DNA of 64,000 nt from Teichococcus coralli (GTDB lineage Bacteria; Pseudomonadota; Alphaproteobacteria; Acetobacterales; Acetobacteraceae), in assembly GCF_009829925.1 (NCBI RefSeq), contig NZ_SNVJ01000015.1:1-64000 (forward strand), given 5' to 3'. The notes beneath the pieces were generated by a model that was not told the origin of the DNA, did not search any database, and saw only the letters and a program-made list of their open reading frames with translations. The position numbers were made by a program, and so were the translations under genes. Below, in pieces: positions 26,064 to 34,238 of the stretch; the first letter of the stretch is position 1, and each line of letters starts with the position of its first letter.

Positions 26064-26674
26064 GCATGCGCCGCCAGCTCGCCGAACGCCGCATCGTCAT
26101 GGCCAGCCACAATGCCGGCAAGGTGCGGGAAAACGCAGCATTGCTGGCGGAGCATGGCATCGAGGTGGTCAGCGCCAAGGAGCTGGGGCTGCCCGTCCCG
26201 GACGAAACGGAGAGCACCTTCCTCGGCAACGCCACCCTCAAGGCGCTGGCGGCGGCGAAGGCCTCCGGCATGGTGGCGCTGGCCGATGACAGCGGCTTCT
26301 CCGTCGCCGCGCTGAGCGGCGACCCGGGCGTCCACACCGCCGACTGGGCCGAGCAGCCCGGCGGCGGACGCGACTATGGCCGCGCCATGGCGCGGGTCGA
26401 GGAACTCGCCCGCCCGCATGCCGACCGCGCGGCCTGGTTCACCTGCGCCCTTGTCCTCGCCTGGCCGGATGGGCACGTCGAGGGTTTCGAGGGGCGCGCC
26501 ATGGGCGAGTGGGTCTGGCCGCCGCGCGGCATGCACGGCTTCGGCTATGACCCGATGTTCCAGCCGGCCGGGAAGAGCCAGACCTTCGCCGAGATGAGCG
26601 CGGAGGAGAAGCACCAGATCAGCCATCGTGCGGCCGCCTTCCGGCTGCTGGCGGAAGGCTGCCTGCGGGCGTGA
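26060..26674 (+). CDS. rdgB: XTP/dITP diphosphatase (non-canonical purine NTP pyrophosphatase)
   Basis: RdgB cleans deaminated purine nucleotides (XTP, dITP) from the pool. The 204-residue protein carries the HAM1 motifs SHNAGKVRE (substrate and Mg contact), [24 protein letters not shown] and the terminal QISHRAAAF. The start at 26060 overlaps the rph stop, indicating coupling. A GAATTC-type terminator follows within 10 nt of the stop. Confidence 0.96.
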   Translation: MSMRRQLAERRIVMASHNAGKVRENAALLAEHGIEVVSAKELGLPVPDETESTFLGNATLKALAAAKASGMVALADDSGFSVAALSGDPGVHTADWAEQPGGGRDYGRAMARVEELARPHADRAAWFTCALVLAWPDGHVEGFEGRAMGEWVWPPRGMHGFGYDPMFQPAGKSQTFAEMSAEEKHQISHRAAAFRLLAEGCLRA

Positions 26675-26682
26675 AAAGCCAG

Positions 26683-26735
26683 TCCGGGGGAAGGAATTCC
26701 CCCGACCCCCCCATCTTCTTTTTGGCAGCTTGGGG
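26683..26735 (+). terminator. GAATTC-core terminator behind rdgB
   Basis: CGGGGGAA / TTCCCCCG (26685-26692, 26697-26704) with a GGAA loop is followed by ACCCCCCCATCTTCTTTTTGG. This is a forward-oriented family copy 8 nt after the stop. Confidence 0.75.
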
Positions 26736-26814
26736 CGGCGCGGGGAAACCATCGGGCGCAACAGGGTTCTGCAAGCAGCATCGGCCATCGCCACGGCCAA
26801 GGGGACCCTACGCC

Positions 26815-28410
26815 ATGCTCTCACGCCGCCAGCTTCTTGCCACGCCAGCCCTCGGCGCCGCCCTGCTTCCCGCCGCCTCCCGGGCCGCGGTGCCGGACAC
26901 CATCCTCGCCATCGCCCGGCAGATCGACGACATCACCAGCCTCGACCCGCACGAATCCTTCGAGGCCTCGGGCGGCGAGATCATGGGCAACATCTATGAC
27001 CGTCTGCTCGCGGTCGACCCAGGGGACTCCTCCCAGGTGGTCGGCGACCTCGCCGAGAGCTGGCAGGTGGGCGATGACAGCCAGAGCTTCACCTTCCGCC
27101 TGAAGCCGGACCGCGTCTTCGCCTCCGGCAAGCCGGTCACGGCGGAAGACGTCGCCTTCAGCTTCCAGCGCCTGATCCGGCTGCAAAAGGCGCCGGCCTT
27201 CATCCTCGGCCAGTTCGGCCTGACGCCGGACAACGTCGGGCAGGCCGTTCAGGCCGCCGACCCGCGCACCGTCACGCTGCGCATCGGCTCCCCGCGCGCG
27301 CCGAGCTTCGTGCTCTACTGCCTGAACGCCAACGCGGCGAGCATCGTCGAGAAGGCGCAGGTCATGCAGCACGCCCAGGGGGATGACCTCGGCAATGGTT
27401 GGCTTCGGCAGCACAGCGCCGGCTCGGGTGCCTATGTGCTGCGCGACTGGCGCGCCAGCGAGAGCGTCATCCTGGAGGCCAACCCGCGCAGCCCGGCGCA
27501 GCCGCACCTGCGGCGCGTCATCATCCGCCACGTGCCGGACTCCACCGCGCAGCTGCTGCAATTGAAGCAGGGCGACATCGACATCGCCCGTAACCTCAGC
27601 CCGGACCAGATCCGCGGCCTGGAAGGCGACGATACGCTTCGCCTCGTCCGCAAGGAGCGTGCCTTCCTGCTCTATCTCGGCCTGAACGCCGCGCACCCGA
27701 TGCTGGGCAAGACGCAGGTGGCGCAGGCGATCAAGTGGGCGATCGACTACGACGCCATCGAGCGCAACCTGGTGCGCGGCACCTGGAACGTGCAGCAGAA
27801 CTTCCTGCCCGCCGGCATGCCCGGCGCCCTGACCGACAAGCCCTTCCGCCACGACCCCGGCCGCGCGCGCGACCTGCTGAAGGCGGCCGGCGCGGGGGAT
27901 GGCTTCAGCATCACGCTGGACCATTTCTCCGGCCAGCCGCATGCCGATATCGCCCAGGCCATCCAGGCCGATCTCGGTGCGGTGGGCATCCGGGTGAACC
28001 TGCTTTCCGGCGAACAGCGGCAGGTCATCACCAAAACCCGCGCGCGGCAGCACGAGGCGGCGCTGCTCTACTGGGGCTCCGACTACTACGACCCCAATTC
28101 CAACGCCCAGGCCTTCCTGGTGAACCCCGACAACAGCGACGACGCTGCGCTGAAGACCGTGGCCTGGCGGAACCACTGGCGGAACCTGCCGCTGAGCGAG
28201 GCGGCCCAGGCGGCCACGCGCGAGGTAGACACCGGCCGACGGCTGGAGATCTACCGCGACCTCCAGCGCCGCTTCCGCGAGCTTTCGCCCCTGCCCGTCC
28301 TGCTGCAGCAGCAGGAGGTGGCTGCCACCCGGCGCGTGGTGCAGGGCTTCGAGCTGGGTGGCGTCGCCTACCGCACGCTCTACGCCCCGGTGCGCAAGGC
28401 CGGCGGCTGA
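26815..28410 (+). CDS. ABC transporter substrate-binding protein, peptide/opine type (SBP_bac_5)
   Basis: The 531-residue protein starts MLSRRQLLATPALGAALLP, a signal peptide with twin Arg. The family-5 binding fold follows, with ITSLDPHESFEASGGEIMGNIYDRLL, the GDLAESWQVGDDSQSFTFRLK segment and late LGAVGIRVNLLSGEQRQV. Relatives bind peptides, nickel-chelates or opines in the periplasm. No dpp permease or ATPase genes are adjacent, so it is an orphan here. The start is the Met just before the twin Arg with GGGGACC upstream. Confidence 0.88.
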   Translation: MLSRRQLLATPALGAALLPAASRAAVPDTILAIARQIDDITSLDPHESFEASGGEIMGNIYDRLLAVDPGDSSQVVGDLAESWQVGDDSQSFTFRLKPDRVFASGKPVTAEDVAFSFQRLIRLQKAPAFILGQFGLTPDNVGQAVQAADPRTVTLRIGSPRAPSFVLYCLNANAASIVEKAQVMQHAQGDDLGNGWLRQHSAGSGAYVLRDWRASESVILEANPRSPAQPHLRRVIIRHVPDSTAQLLQLKQGDIDIARNLSPDQIRGLEGDDTLRLVRKERAFLLYLGLNAAHPMLGKTQVAQAIKWAIDYDAIERNLVRGTWNVQQNFLPAGMPGALTDKPFRHDPGRARDLLKAAGAGDGFSITLDHFSGQPHADIAQAIQADLGAVGIRVNLLSGEQRQVITKTRARQHEAALLYWGSDYYDPNSNAQAFLVNPDNSDDAALKTVAWRNHWRNLPLSEAAQAATREVDTGRRLEIYRDLQRRFRELSPLPVLLQQQEVAATRRVVQGFELGGVAYRTLYAPVRKAGG

Positions 28411-28429
28411 CAAGCGCCATCCAGGCTTG

Positions 28430-28476
28430 AAGAAAAAAGATGGGGTCTGGGGGAATTCCTTCCCCAGCCTTCCCCC
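28430..28476 (+). terminator. GAATTC-core hairpin behind the binding-protein gene (reverse orientation)
   Basis: An A-rich arm (GAAGAAAAAAGATGGGG) precedes CTGGGG / CCCCAG (28447-28452, 28462-28467) around GAATTC. Like the copy behind infB, the A-rich arm is on the gene-proximal side, so it is inverted relative to most copies. Confidence 0.6.
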
Positions 28477-28538
28477 TCGCCATCCGCGGCCAAGGCGCCT
28501 AGCCTTTCCTTCTTCGCCCTCAGACGCGCAGGAAGGCC

Positions 28539-29861
28539 ATGAACGAGATCTCGCGCCCGAACGACCTGGATGCGTTCTGGATGCCCTATTCGGACAACCG
28601 GTACTTCAAGTCGCATCCGCGCATGCTCGCCCGTGCCGAGGGCATGACCTACTGGACCGCCGACGGGAAGGAGGTGCTGGACGGCACTTCGGGCCTCTGG
28701 TGCTGCAATGCCGGCCATGGCCGCAAGGAGATCACCGAGGCCATCCAGAAGCAGGCGGCGGTGATGGACTTCGCCCCCACCTTCCAGCTTGGCCACCCCA
28801 TCGCCTTCGAGGCGGCGGCGCGCGTCGCGGAGGTCACGCCGGAAGGGCTGGACCGCGTCTTCTTCACCAATTCCGGCAGCGAGAGCGCCGACACCGCGCT
28901 GAAGATCGCCCTGGCCTACCACCGCGCACGCGGCGAAAGCCAGCGCGTGCGGCTGATCGGCCGTGAGCGCGGCTATCACGGTGTCGGCTTCGGCGGCATG
29001 TCGGTGGGCGGCATCGGCGGTAACCGCAAGCAGTTCGGCGCCATGCTGCCCTATGTGGACCACCTGCCGCACACCCACATCCCCACGATGAACGCCTTCT
29101 CCAGGGGCCAGCCGAAATACGGCGTGGAACTGGCCGGCCGGCTGGAGGATCTCGTCGCGCTGCACGGCGCCGACACCATCGCGGCAGTGATGGTGGAGCC
29201 GATGGCCGGCTCCACCGGCGTGCTGGTTCCGCCCAAGGACTACCTGCAGCGCCTGCGGCAGATCTGCGACAAATACGGCATCCTGCTGATCTTTGACGAG
29301 GTGATCACCGGCTTCGGCCGCCTCGGCACGAATTTCGGCAGCGAGCGGCTGGGCGTGACACCGGACATCCTCACCATGGCCAAGGGCCTGACCAACGCCG
29401 CCGTGCCGATGGGCGGGGTGGCGGTGCGGAACGGCATCTACGACGCCATCGTGGGCGGCGCGCCGGACGGCATCGAGCTGTTCCACGGCTATACCTATTC
29501 GGGCCACCCGCTGGCGGCGGCGGCGGCGATCGCCACGCTGGAGCTGCACAGGGCGGAGGACCTGCCGGGCCGTGCCAAGGCCCTGGAGCCCTATTTCGAG
29601 GAGGCCGCCCACGCGCTGCGCGACCTGCCGAACGTCATCGACATCCGCAACATCGGTCTGGTCGCCGGCATCGAGATGGCGCCGCGTCCGGGCCGGCCGA
29701 CGGCGCGCGCGACGGATGTGTTCCGCAAGTGCTTCGACGACGGCCTGCTGATCCGCACCACCGGCGACATCATCGCCCTCTCGCCGCCGCTGATCGCGGA
29801 GAAAAGCCATGTGGACCGGATGTTCGGGACGCTCTCCGACGCGATCAAGGCGGCCGCTTGA
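28539..29861 (+). CDS. Omega-amino acid:pyruvate aminotransferase, class III
   Basis: This PLP enzyme moves amino groups from beta-alanine or other omega-amines to pyruvate. The 440-residue product begins with the subgroup hallmark LDAFWMPYSDNRYFK and LDGTSGLWCCNAGHGRKEI. It shows FFTNSGSESADTALKIAL, the Asp of LLIFDEVITGFGRLG (Asp253) and the Schiff-base Lys282 in LTMAKGLTNAAVPMG. Length is normal. It lies 128 bp downstream of the binding-protein gene, and a hairpin separates them; a shared role in amine uptake and use is possible but unproven. Confidence 0.92.
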   Translation: MNEISRPNDLDAFWMPYSDNRYFKSHPRMLARAEGMTYWTADGKEVLDGTSGLWCCNAGHGRKEITEAIQKQAAVMDFAPTFQLGHPIAFEAAARVAEVTPEGLDRVFFTNSGSESADTALKIALAYHRARGESQRVRLIGRERGYHGVGFGGMSVGGIGGNRKQFGAMLPYVDHLPHTHIPTMNAFSRGQPKYGVELAGRLEDLVALHGADTIAAVMVEPMAGSTGVLVPPKDYLQRLRQICDKYGILLIFDEVITGFGRLGTNFGSERLGVTPDILTMAKGLTNAAVPMGGVAVRNGIYDAIVGGAPDGIELFHGYTYSGHPLAAAAAIATLELHRAEDLPGRAKALEPYFEEAAHALRDLPNVIDIRNIGLVAGIEMAPRPGRPTARATDVFRKCFDDGLLIRTTGDIIALSPPLIAEKSHVDRMFGTLSDAIKAAA

Positions 29862-30304
29862 AAGAGGCGGGGAGGGCGTCGCCCTCCCTGAGCCCCACCC
29901 GGGATGGCACTGTCACCCCGGACCTCTGCGTCCGCTCCCTCTGCGGCTGAGGCGCGCGCTCCTCGCGCCGAGGCAGGTGCGGAAACCTAGCCAAGCTCAC
30001 GCTTGTCCCTGGGCGGCGTTGCCTTGATCGGGGCTGAAAACACTCTCGGCGCTTGATTCTCACAAGATCGTGTCCATATAGCGCTTCTTTCCGCTGCCCC
30101 CGCGCTAGCTGATCCGCCTTCACCTGGAAGTTCTTGTGCCGGCTTGCAGCATCCTTTCCCGTTCAGGGCAACGCACCTGACCGGGCAAGGATCTTGGTTG
30201 AGCCAAACGGCTGGAACGGTTTCCATGCGCCCGCGCACATGGAATCGTACCGGTCGCTGGCCGTGCACGGGCTTGCTGGTGTGGCAAGTTGAGAGACGGC
30301 CGAG
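29862..30304. other. 443-bp intergenic region before the hybrid kinase
   Basis: A hairpin GGGAGGGC / GCCCTCCC (29870-29877, 29881-29888) lies just after the aminotransferase stop and may end that transcript. A possible sigma-70-type promoter, TTGATT-N18-TATAGC (30053-30058, 30077-30082), would give a leader of about 215 nt for the kinase gene. No coding sequence was recognised. Confidence 0.4.
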
Positions 30305-31942
30305 TTGGACCTCCTGCTGCGACTTCTTGCCTGCCGAGGCATGTCCCTTCCGGCCCGCTGCCTGGCGGCCATTCTTCTGGTCCTGTTTGCGGCCGCGCTG
30401 CGGGCAGCCCTGCCCGCGCTGGAACTGCCCTTTCTGCTCTTCATCCCTGCGTTGATGGCGGCCGGTTTCTTTCTCGGCCGGGGTCCCGGCATTTTTGCGA
30501 CTGCCCTCGCAGCTTTCCTGGCTGCCTACCTGTTCATACCGCCCGCCTTCACCCTGGCGCTCATGGCAAAGGACTGGATTGCCACCGCAGGCTTCACGCT
30601 GGTGAACCTGGGCATCGTCGTGGTTTGTGCCGCCCTGGGCGAAAGCCTGATCCGGCGCGAAGCCGACCTTGTCGCCCTGGGCGAGAGCCGCGCGCTGGCT
30701 GCCCAGAGCGAGGCCAATCTGCGCCGGCTGAACGAAACCCTGGAGCACCGCGTGAGGCAGGAGGTCGCGGAGCGGAGCAGGACCGAGGATGCCCTGCGGC
30801 AGAGCCAGAAGATGGAGGCGGTGGGCCAGTTGACCGGCGGCCTGGCGCATGACCTCAACAACATGCTGGCCGGGATCACCGGCAGCCTGGAGCTGCTGAA
30901 GGTGCGGCTCGCGCAGGGCCGCCTGCAGGAGCTGGACCGTTACGTCCAAGGCGCCGAGGGCGCGGCCCAGCGTGCCGCGGCGCTGACGCACCGGCTGCTC
31001 GCCTTCTCGCGCCGGCAGGCGCTGAATCCCAGGCCCACCAACCTGGACCAGCTGGTCAAGGCGATGGAGGAGCTGCTCCGCCGCACGGTTGGGCCGGAGA
31101 TCGTCCTGGATGTCGTGGGCACCGGGGGATTGTGGAACACGCTGGTGGACACCAACCAGCTTGAGAATGCGCTGCTGAACCTCTGCCTCAACGCGCGGGA
31201 CGCCATGCCCGCCGGCGGGCGGCTGACCATCGAAACCGCCAATCTGAACCTGGATGAGGCGTTCACCCGCAGCCGCGACATGTCCGCCGGCGACTATGTC
31301 TCCCTCTGCGTGACCGATACCGGGACCGGAATGAGCGCGGAGCTGATCCAGCGGGTGTTTGAACCTTTCTTCACCACCAAGCCCCCCGGGCAGGGCACTG
31401 GGCTCGGCCTCTCCATGGTCTATGGCTTCGTGCGGCAGTCGGGCGGCCAGGTGCGCGTCCACTCCACGCCCGGCCAGGGCACCACGGTCTGCCTCTACCT
31501 GCCGCGCAGCGATGCGCCGCTCGATATGGTGAAGCAGAGCCCCGGCCTGGCGGAAGCGCCCCGCGCGAGGGAGGGCGAGACCGTCCTGGTGGTGGATGAC
31601 GAGGCCACGGTGCGGCTGCTCATCGTGGAGGTGCTCGGCGAGCTGGGCTACGCCGCCATTGCTGCGCAGGATGCGGCGGAAGCCCTGGCGATCCTCCGCT
31701 CCGGGGTGCGGGTGGATTTCCTGGTCACCGATGTCGGGCTGCCCGGGGGAATGAACGGCCGGCAACTGGCCGAGGAGGGACGCGCAGCACGCCCCGGGCT
31801 GAAGGTGCTGTTCATCACCGGCTATGCGGAGGCCGCCGTGCTCGGTCAGGGGCATCTGGAGGCCGGGATGCAGATGCTCACGAAGCCCTTCGCGATGGAA
31901 CGGCTGGCCTGCCGCCTCCGGCAGCTGGTCGGCAGCCCGTGA
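30305..31942 (+). CDS. Hybrid sensor histidine kinase with C-terminal receiver
   Basis: The 545-residue protein starts with three to four membrane segments (about 17-112) resembling a DUF4118-type sensor. A coiled stretch follows, then HisKA with phospho-accepting His182 in GGLAHDLNNMLAG. The HATPase domain has NLCLNARDAMP (N box), VTDTGTGM and GTGLGLSMVYG. A receiver domain ends the protein, with VVDDE (429-433) and phospho-acceptor Asp476 in LVTDVGLPGG. No DNA-binding output is present. The start is uncertain: TTG 30305 extends the first membrane segment, while ATG 30341 has an awkwardly close GAGG. Confidence 0.87.
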   Translation: MDLLLRLLACRGMSLPARCLAAILLVLFAAALRAALPALELPFLLFIPALMAAGFFLGRGPGIFATALAAFLAAYLFIPPAFTLALMAKDWIATAGFTLVNLGIVVVCAALGESLIRREADLVALGESRALAAQSEANLRRLNETLEHRVRQEVAERSRTEDALRQSQKMEAVGQLTGGLAHDLNNMLAGITGSLELLKVRLAQGRLQELDRYVQGAEGAAQRAAALTHRLLAFSRRQALNPRPTNLDQLVKAMEELLRRTVGPEIVLDVVGTGGLWNTLVDTNQLENALLNLCLNARDAMPAGGRLTIETANLNLDEAFTRSRDMSAGDYVSLCVTDTGTGMSAELIQRVFEPFFTTKPPGQGTGLGLSMVYGFVRQSGGQVRVHSTPGQGTTVCLYLPRSDAPLDMVKQSPGLAEAPRAREGETVLVVDDEATVRLLIVEVLGELGYAAIAAQDAAEALAILRSGVRVDFLVTDVGLPGGMNGRQLAEEGRAARPGLKVLFITGYAEAAVLGQGHLEAGMQMLTKPFAMERLACRLRQLVGSP

Positions 31943-32019
31943 GAGAGCCCGCACCGCGGCCTGCCTCCGCCGGCAAGGCGGCCATTCCGCCGGCGCCCCC
32001 CGTGACCCCGGCGGGGATT

Positions 32020-32032
32020 GGTATCATATAAC
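32020..32032. promoter_or_regulatory. Zur-like operator upstream of the COG0523 gene
   Basis: GGTATCATATAAC, read on the other strand GTTATATGATACC, matches about 10 of 12 informative positions of the alphaproteobacterial Zur box GTTATA-N-TATAAC. It lies 37 nt before the start codon in an otherwise GC-rich spacer. Zinc-responsive repression of the following two genes is inferred. Confidence 0.5.
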
Positions 32033-32068
32033 ACCGCGAACGACCTTTCTGCGGCAGGACCCCCGACC

Positions 32069-33040
32069 ATGAGCGAAGCCCGCGAGACCGTCCCCGTCAC
32101 CGTGCTGACCGGCTATCTCGGTGCCGGCAAGACCACGCTGCTGAACCGCATCCTCAGCGAGAACCACGGCAAGAAGTTCGCCGTGGTGATCAACGAGTTC
32201 GGCGAGCTGGGCGTGGACAACGACCTCGTCATCGACGCCGACGAGGAAGTGTTCGAGATGAACAACGGCTGCATCTGCTGCACCGTGCGCGGCGACCTCG
32301 TGCGCATCCTGACCGGGCTGATGCGGCGGCGCGGCAAGTTCGACGGCATCATCGTCGAGACCACCGGCCTCGCCAACCCGGCCCCCGTGGCGCAGACCTT
32401 CTACATGGACGAGGACGTCAAGCGCGCCACCCGGCTCGACGCCATCGTCACCGTGGTGGACGCCAAGAACCTGCTCGCCCGCCTGGAGGACAGCGCCGAG
32501 GCGGCCGAGCAGATCGCCTTCGCCGACCTGATCGTGCTGAACAAGATGGACCTGGTCAGCGAAGCGGAGGCCGCCGAGGTCGAGCGCCGCATCAAGGCGA
32601 TCAACCCCTATGCCGAGATCCGCCGCGCCACCAGGTCGGACGTGCCAGTGGAGAGCGTGATCGGGCGGGACGCCTTCAAGCTGGAGCGCATCCTGGAGCG
32701 CGAGCCGGACTTCCTCACCAGCGACGAGCACGAGCACAACGAGGACGTGATGAGCATGTCCTTCGAGGTGGACCAGCCGATCGACCCCGAGAAGTTCAAC
32801 CAGTGGATTGGCATGCTGCTGCAGAGCAAGGGGCAGGACCTGCTGCGCACCAAGGGCATCCTGGCCTACAAGGGCGAAGACCGGCGCTTCGCCTTCCAGG
32901 CCGTGCACATGATCGCCGACGGCGACTTCATCGGGCCGTGGAAGGCGGGTGAGCCGCGCAAGTCGAAGATCGTCTTCATCGGCCGCAACCTGAACCGCCC
33001 GCAGCTCCGCCGCGGCTTCGAAGGCTGCGTCGCGGCATGA
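32069..33040 (+). CDS. COG0523 (CobW/YciC-type) GTPase, probable zinc metallochaperone
   Basis: The 323-residue G3E GTPase has Walker A GYLGAGKTTLLN (from 15), the metal-binding CxCC in NNGCICCTVRGD (Cys68, 70, 71), IVETTGLANPAP and the NKxD motif VLNKMDLV. A His/Asp/Glu-rich stretch (SDEHEHNED) precedes the CobW C-terminal domain that ends HMIADGDF...ARKSK-like. Start 32069 is the Met before VPVTVLTGYLGAGK. With a Zur-like box upstream and a WD40 gene overlapping downstream, a role in zinc allocation under limitation is more likely than cobalamin synthesis. Confidence 0.88.
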   Translation: MSEARETVPVTVLTGYLGAGKTTLLNRILSENHGKKFAVVINEFGELGVDNDLVIDADEEVFEMNNGCICCTVRGDLVRILTGLMRRRGKFDGIIVETTGLANPAPVAQTFYMDEDVKRATRLDAIVTVVDAKNLLARLEDSAEAAEQIAFADLIVLNKMDLVSEAEAAEVERRIKAINPYAEIRRATRSDVPVESVIGRDAFKLERILEREPDFLTSDEHEHNEDVMSMSFEVDQPIDPEKFNQWIGMLLQSKGQDLLRTKGILAYKGEDRRFAFQAVHMIADGDFIGPWKAGEPRKSKIVFIGRNLNRPQLRRGFEGCVAA

Positions 33041-34089
33041 GCGAGGGCAGCACCGGCGGCGTGGAAGAGGCCGATTTCCTGCTGCAGAGCCGCGGCACGT
33101 CGCAGGAGTTTGGCGCCTGGGTGGTGGGCGTCGCCTTCGGGCGGGACGGGCGCAGCGTCGCCTTCTCGCTCGCCGACGGCACGCTGCGGCTGGCCGACGC
33201 GGCTGAGGCCGCCGCCGGCTTCCGCGAGGTGGCGGCGCATGACGGCGCCTGCCTCGCCCTCACCCCCGACGTGGCGGGCGGCTATCTTTCCGGCGGCGAC
33301 GACGGCAGGCTGCTGCATGTCGCGGCGGATGGCTCGGTCGCCGAACTGGCCAATTTCGGCATGATGAAGTGGGTCGGGCACCTGGCCGCCCATCCCTCCG
33401 GCCTGCGCGCCGCCGCGGTCGGCAAGGTGGTGCACCTGCTGGACCGTGACGGCCAGAAGCTGAAGGCGCTGGAGCATCCCTCCACCGTCGGCGGCGTGGC
33501 CTTCGACGCCAAGGGAAAGCGGATCGCCGCCGGGCACTACAACGGCGCCAGCCTGTGGTTCGTCCATTCCAAGGAGGACAAGCCGCGCGTCCTGCCCTGG
33601 AAGGGCAGCCACCAGTCCGTGCAGTTCAGCCCGGACGGCACCCATGTGGTGACGACGATGCAGGAGAATGCCCTGCACGGCTGGCGCCTGACCGACCAAC
33701 AGGACATGCGGATGTCCGGCTATCCCGCGAAGATCAAGTCCATCTCCTTCACCGGCAAGGGCCGCTGGCTGGCCACGGCGGGGGCGGACTGCGTGGTGCT
33801 CTGGCCCTTCTTCGCCGGCGGGCCGATGGGCAAGCCGCCGGTGGAACTGGCCGGCGGGGATGGCGTGCTCTGCACCCAGGTCGCCTGCCATCCGCAGCAC
33901 GAGGTGGTGGCGGCCGGCTTCCAGGATGGGCTGGTGCTGATGGCCGAGATCGCCTCCGGCAAGGTGGTGCCGGTCGCCGCCCCGGGGCGTGGGCCAGTCT
34001 CCGCGCTGGCCTGGAATTCCACCGGCACGCACCTCGCCTTCGGCACGGAAACCGGCTTCACCGGACTGGTGGACCTGTCGAAACGGTAA
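33037..34089 (+). CDS. WD40-repeat protein coupled to the COG0523 GTPase
   Basis: The 350-residue protein consists of repeated beta-propeller blades; WVVGVAFGRDGRSVAFSLADGTLRL, VGGVAFDAKGKRIAAGHYNGASLW and ALAWNSTGTHLAFGTETGF are among the clearest. No signal peptide or enzyme motif is seen. The start codon overlaps the GTPase stop (ATGA), so the two are translated together. WD40 partners of COG0523 GTPases recur in alphaproteobacteria, which supports a complex or shared zinc-limitation response, but the role is undefined. Confidence 0.83.
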   Translation: MSEGSTGGVEEADFLLQSRGTSQEFGAWVVGVAFGRDGRSVAFSLADGTLRLADAAEAAAGFREVAAHDGACLALTPDVAGGYLSGGDDGRLLHVAADGSVAELANFGMMKWVGHLAAHPSGLRAAAVGKVVHLLDRDGQKLKALEHPSTVGGVAFDAKGKRIAAGHYNGASLWFVHSKEDKPRVLPWKGSHQSVQFSPDGTHVVTTMQENALHGWRLTDQQDMRMSGYPAKIKSISFTGKGRWLATAGADCVVLWPFFAGGPMGKPPVELAGGDGVLCTQVACHPQHEVVAAGFQDGLVLMAEIASGKVVPVAAPGRGPVSALAWNSTGTHLAFGTETGFTGLVDLSKR

Positions 34090-34238
34090 TCGGACACCAA
34101 AAGGCGTGGCCCTTCCGTGCACAGTCGCGTGCGGGATGGCCGTGCCGGCCTCGGGCTCACGTCGAAGTGCCGCTTCCCCGGCTTGCGTGGCATGTGGCCC
34201 CCCGATGATCTGAACTGGGTCGCTGCAGATGGGGTGCC

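Noticed and set aside
29845..30123. 92-codon minus-strand frame between the aminotransferase and the hybrid kinase
   Set aside because: It overlaps the aminotransferase end and a terminator hairpin, and its translation has no recognisable fold.
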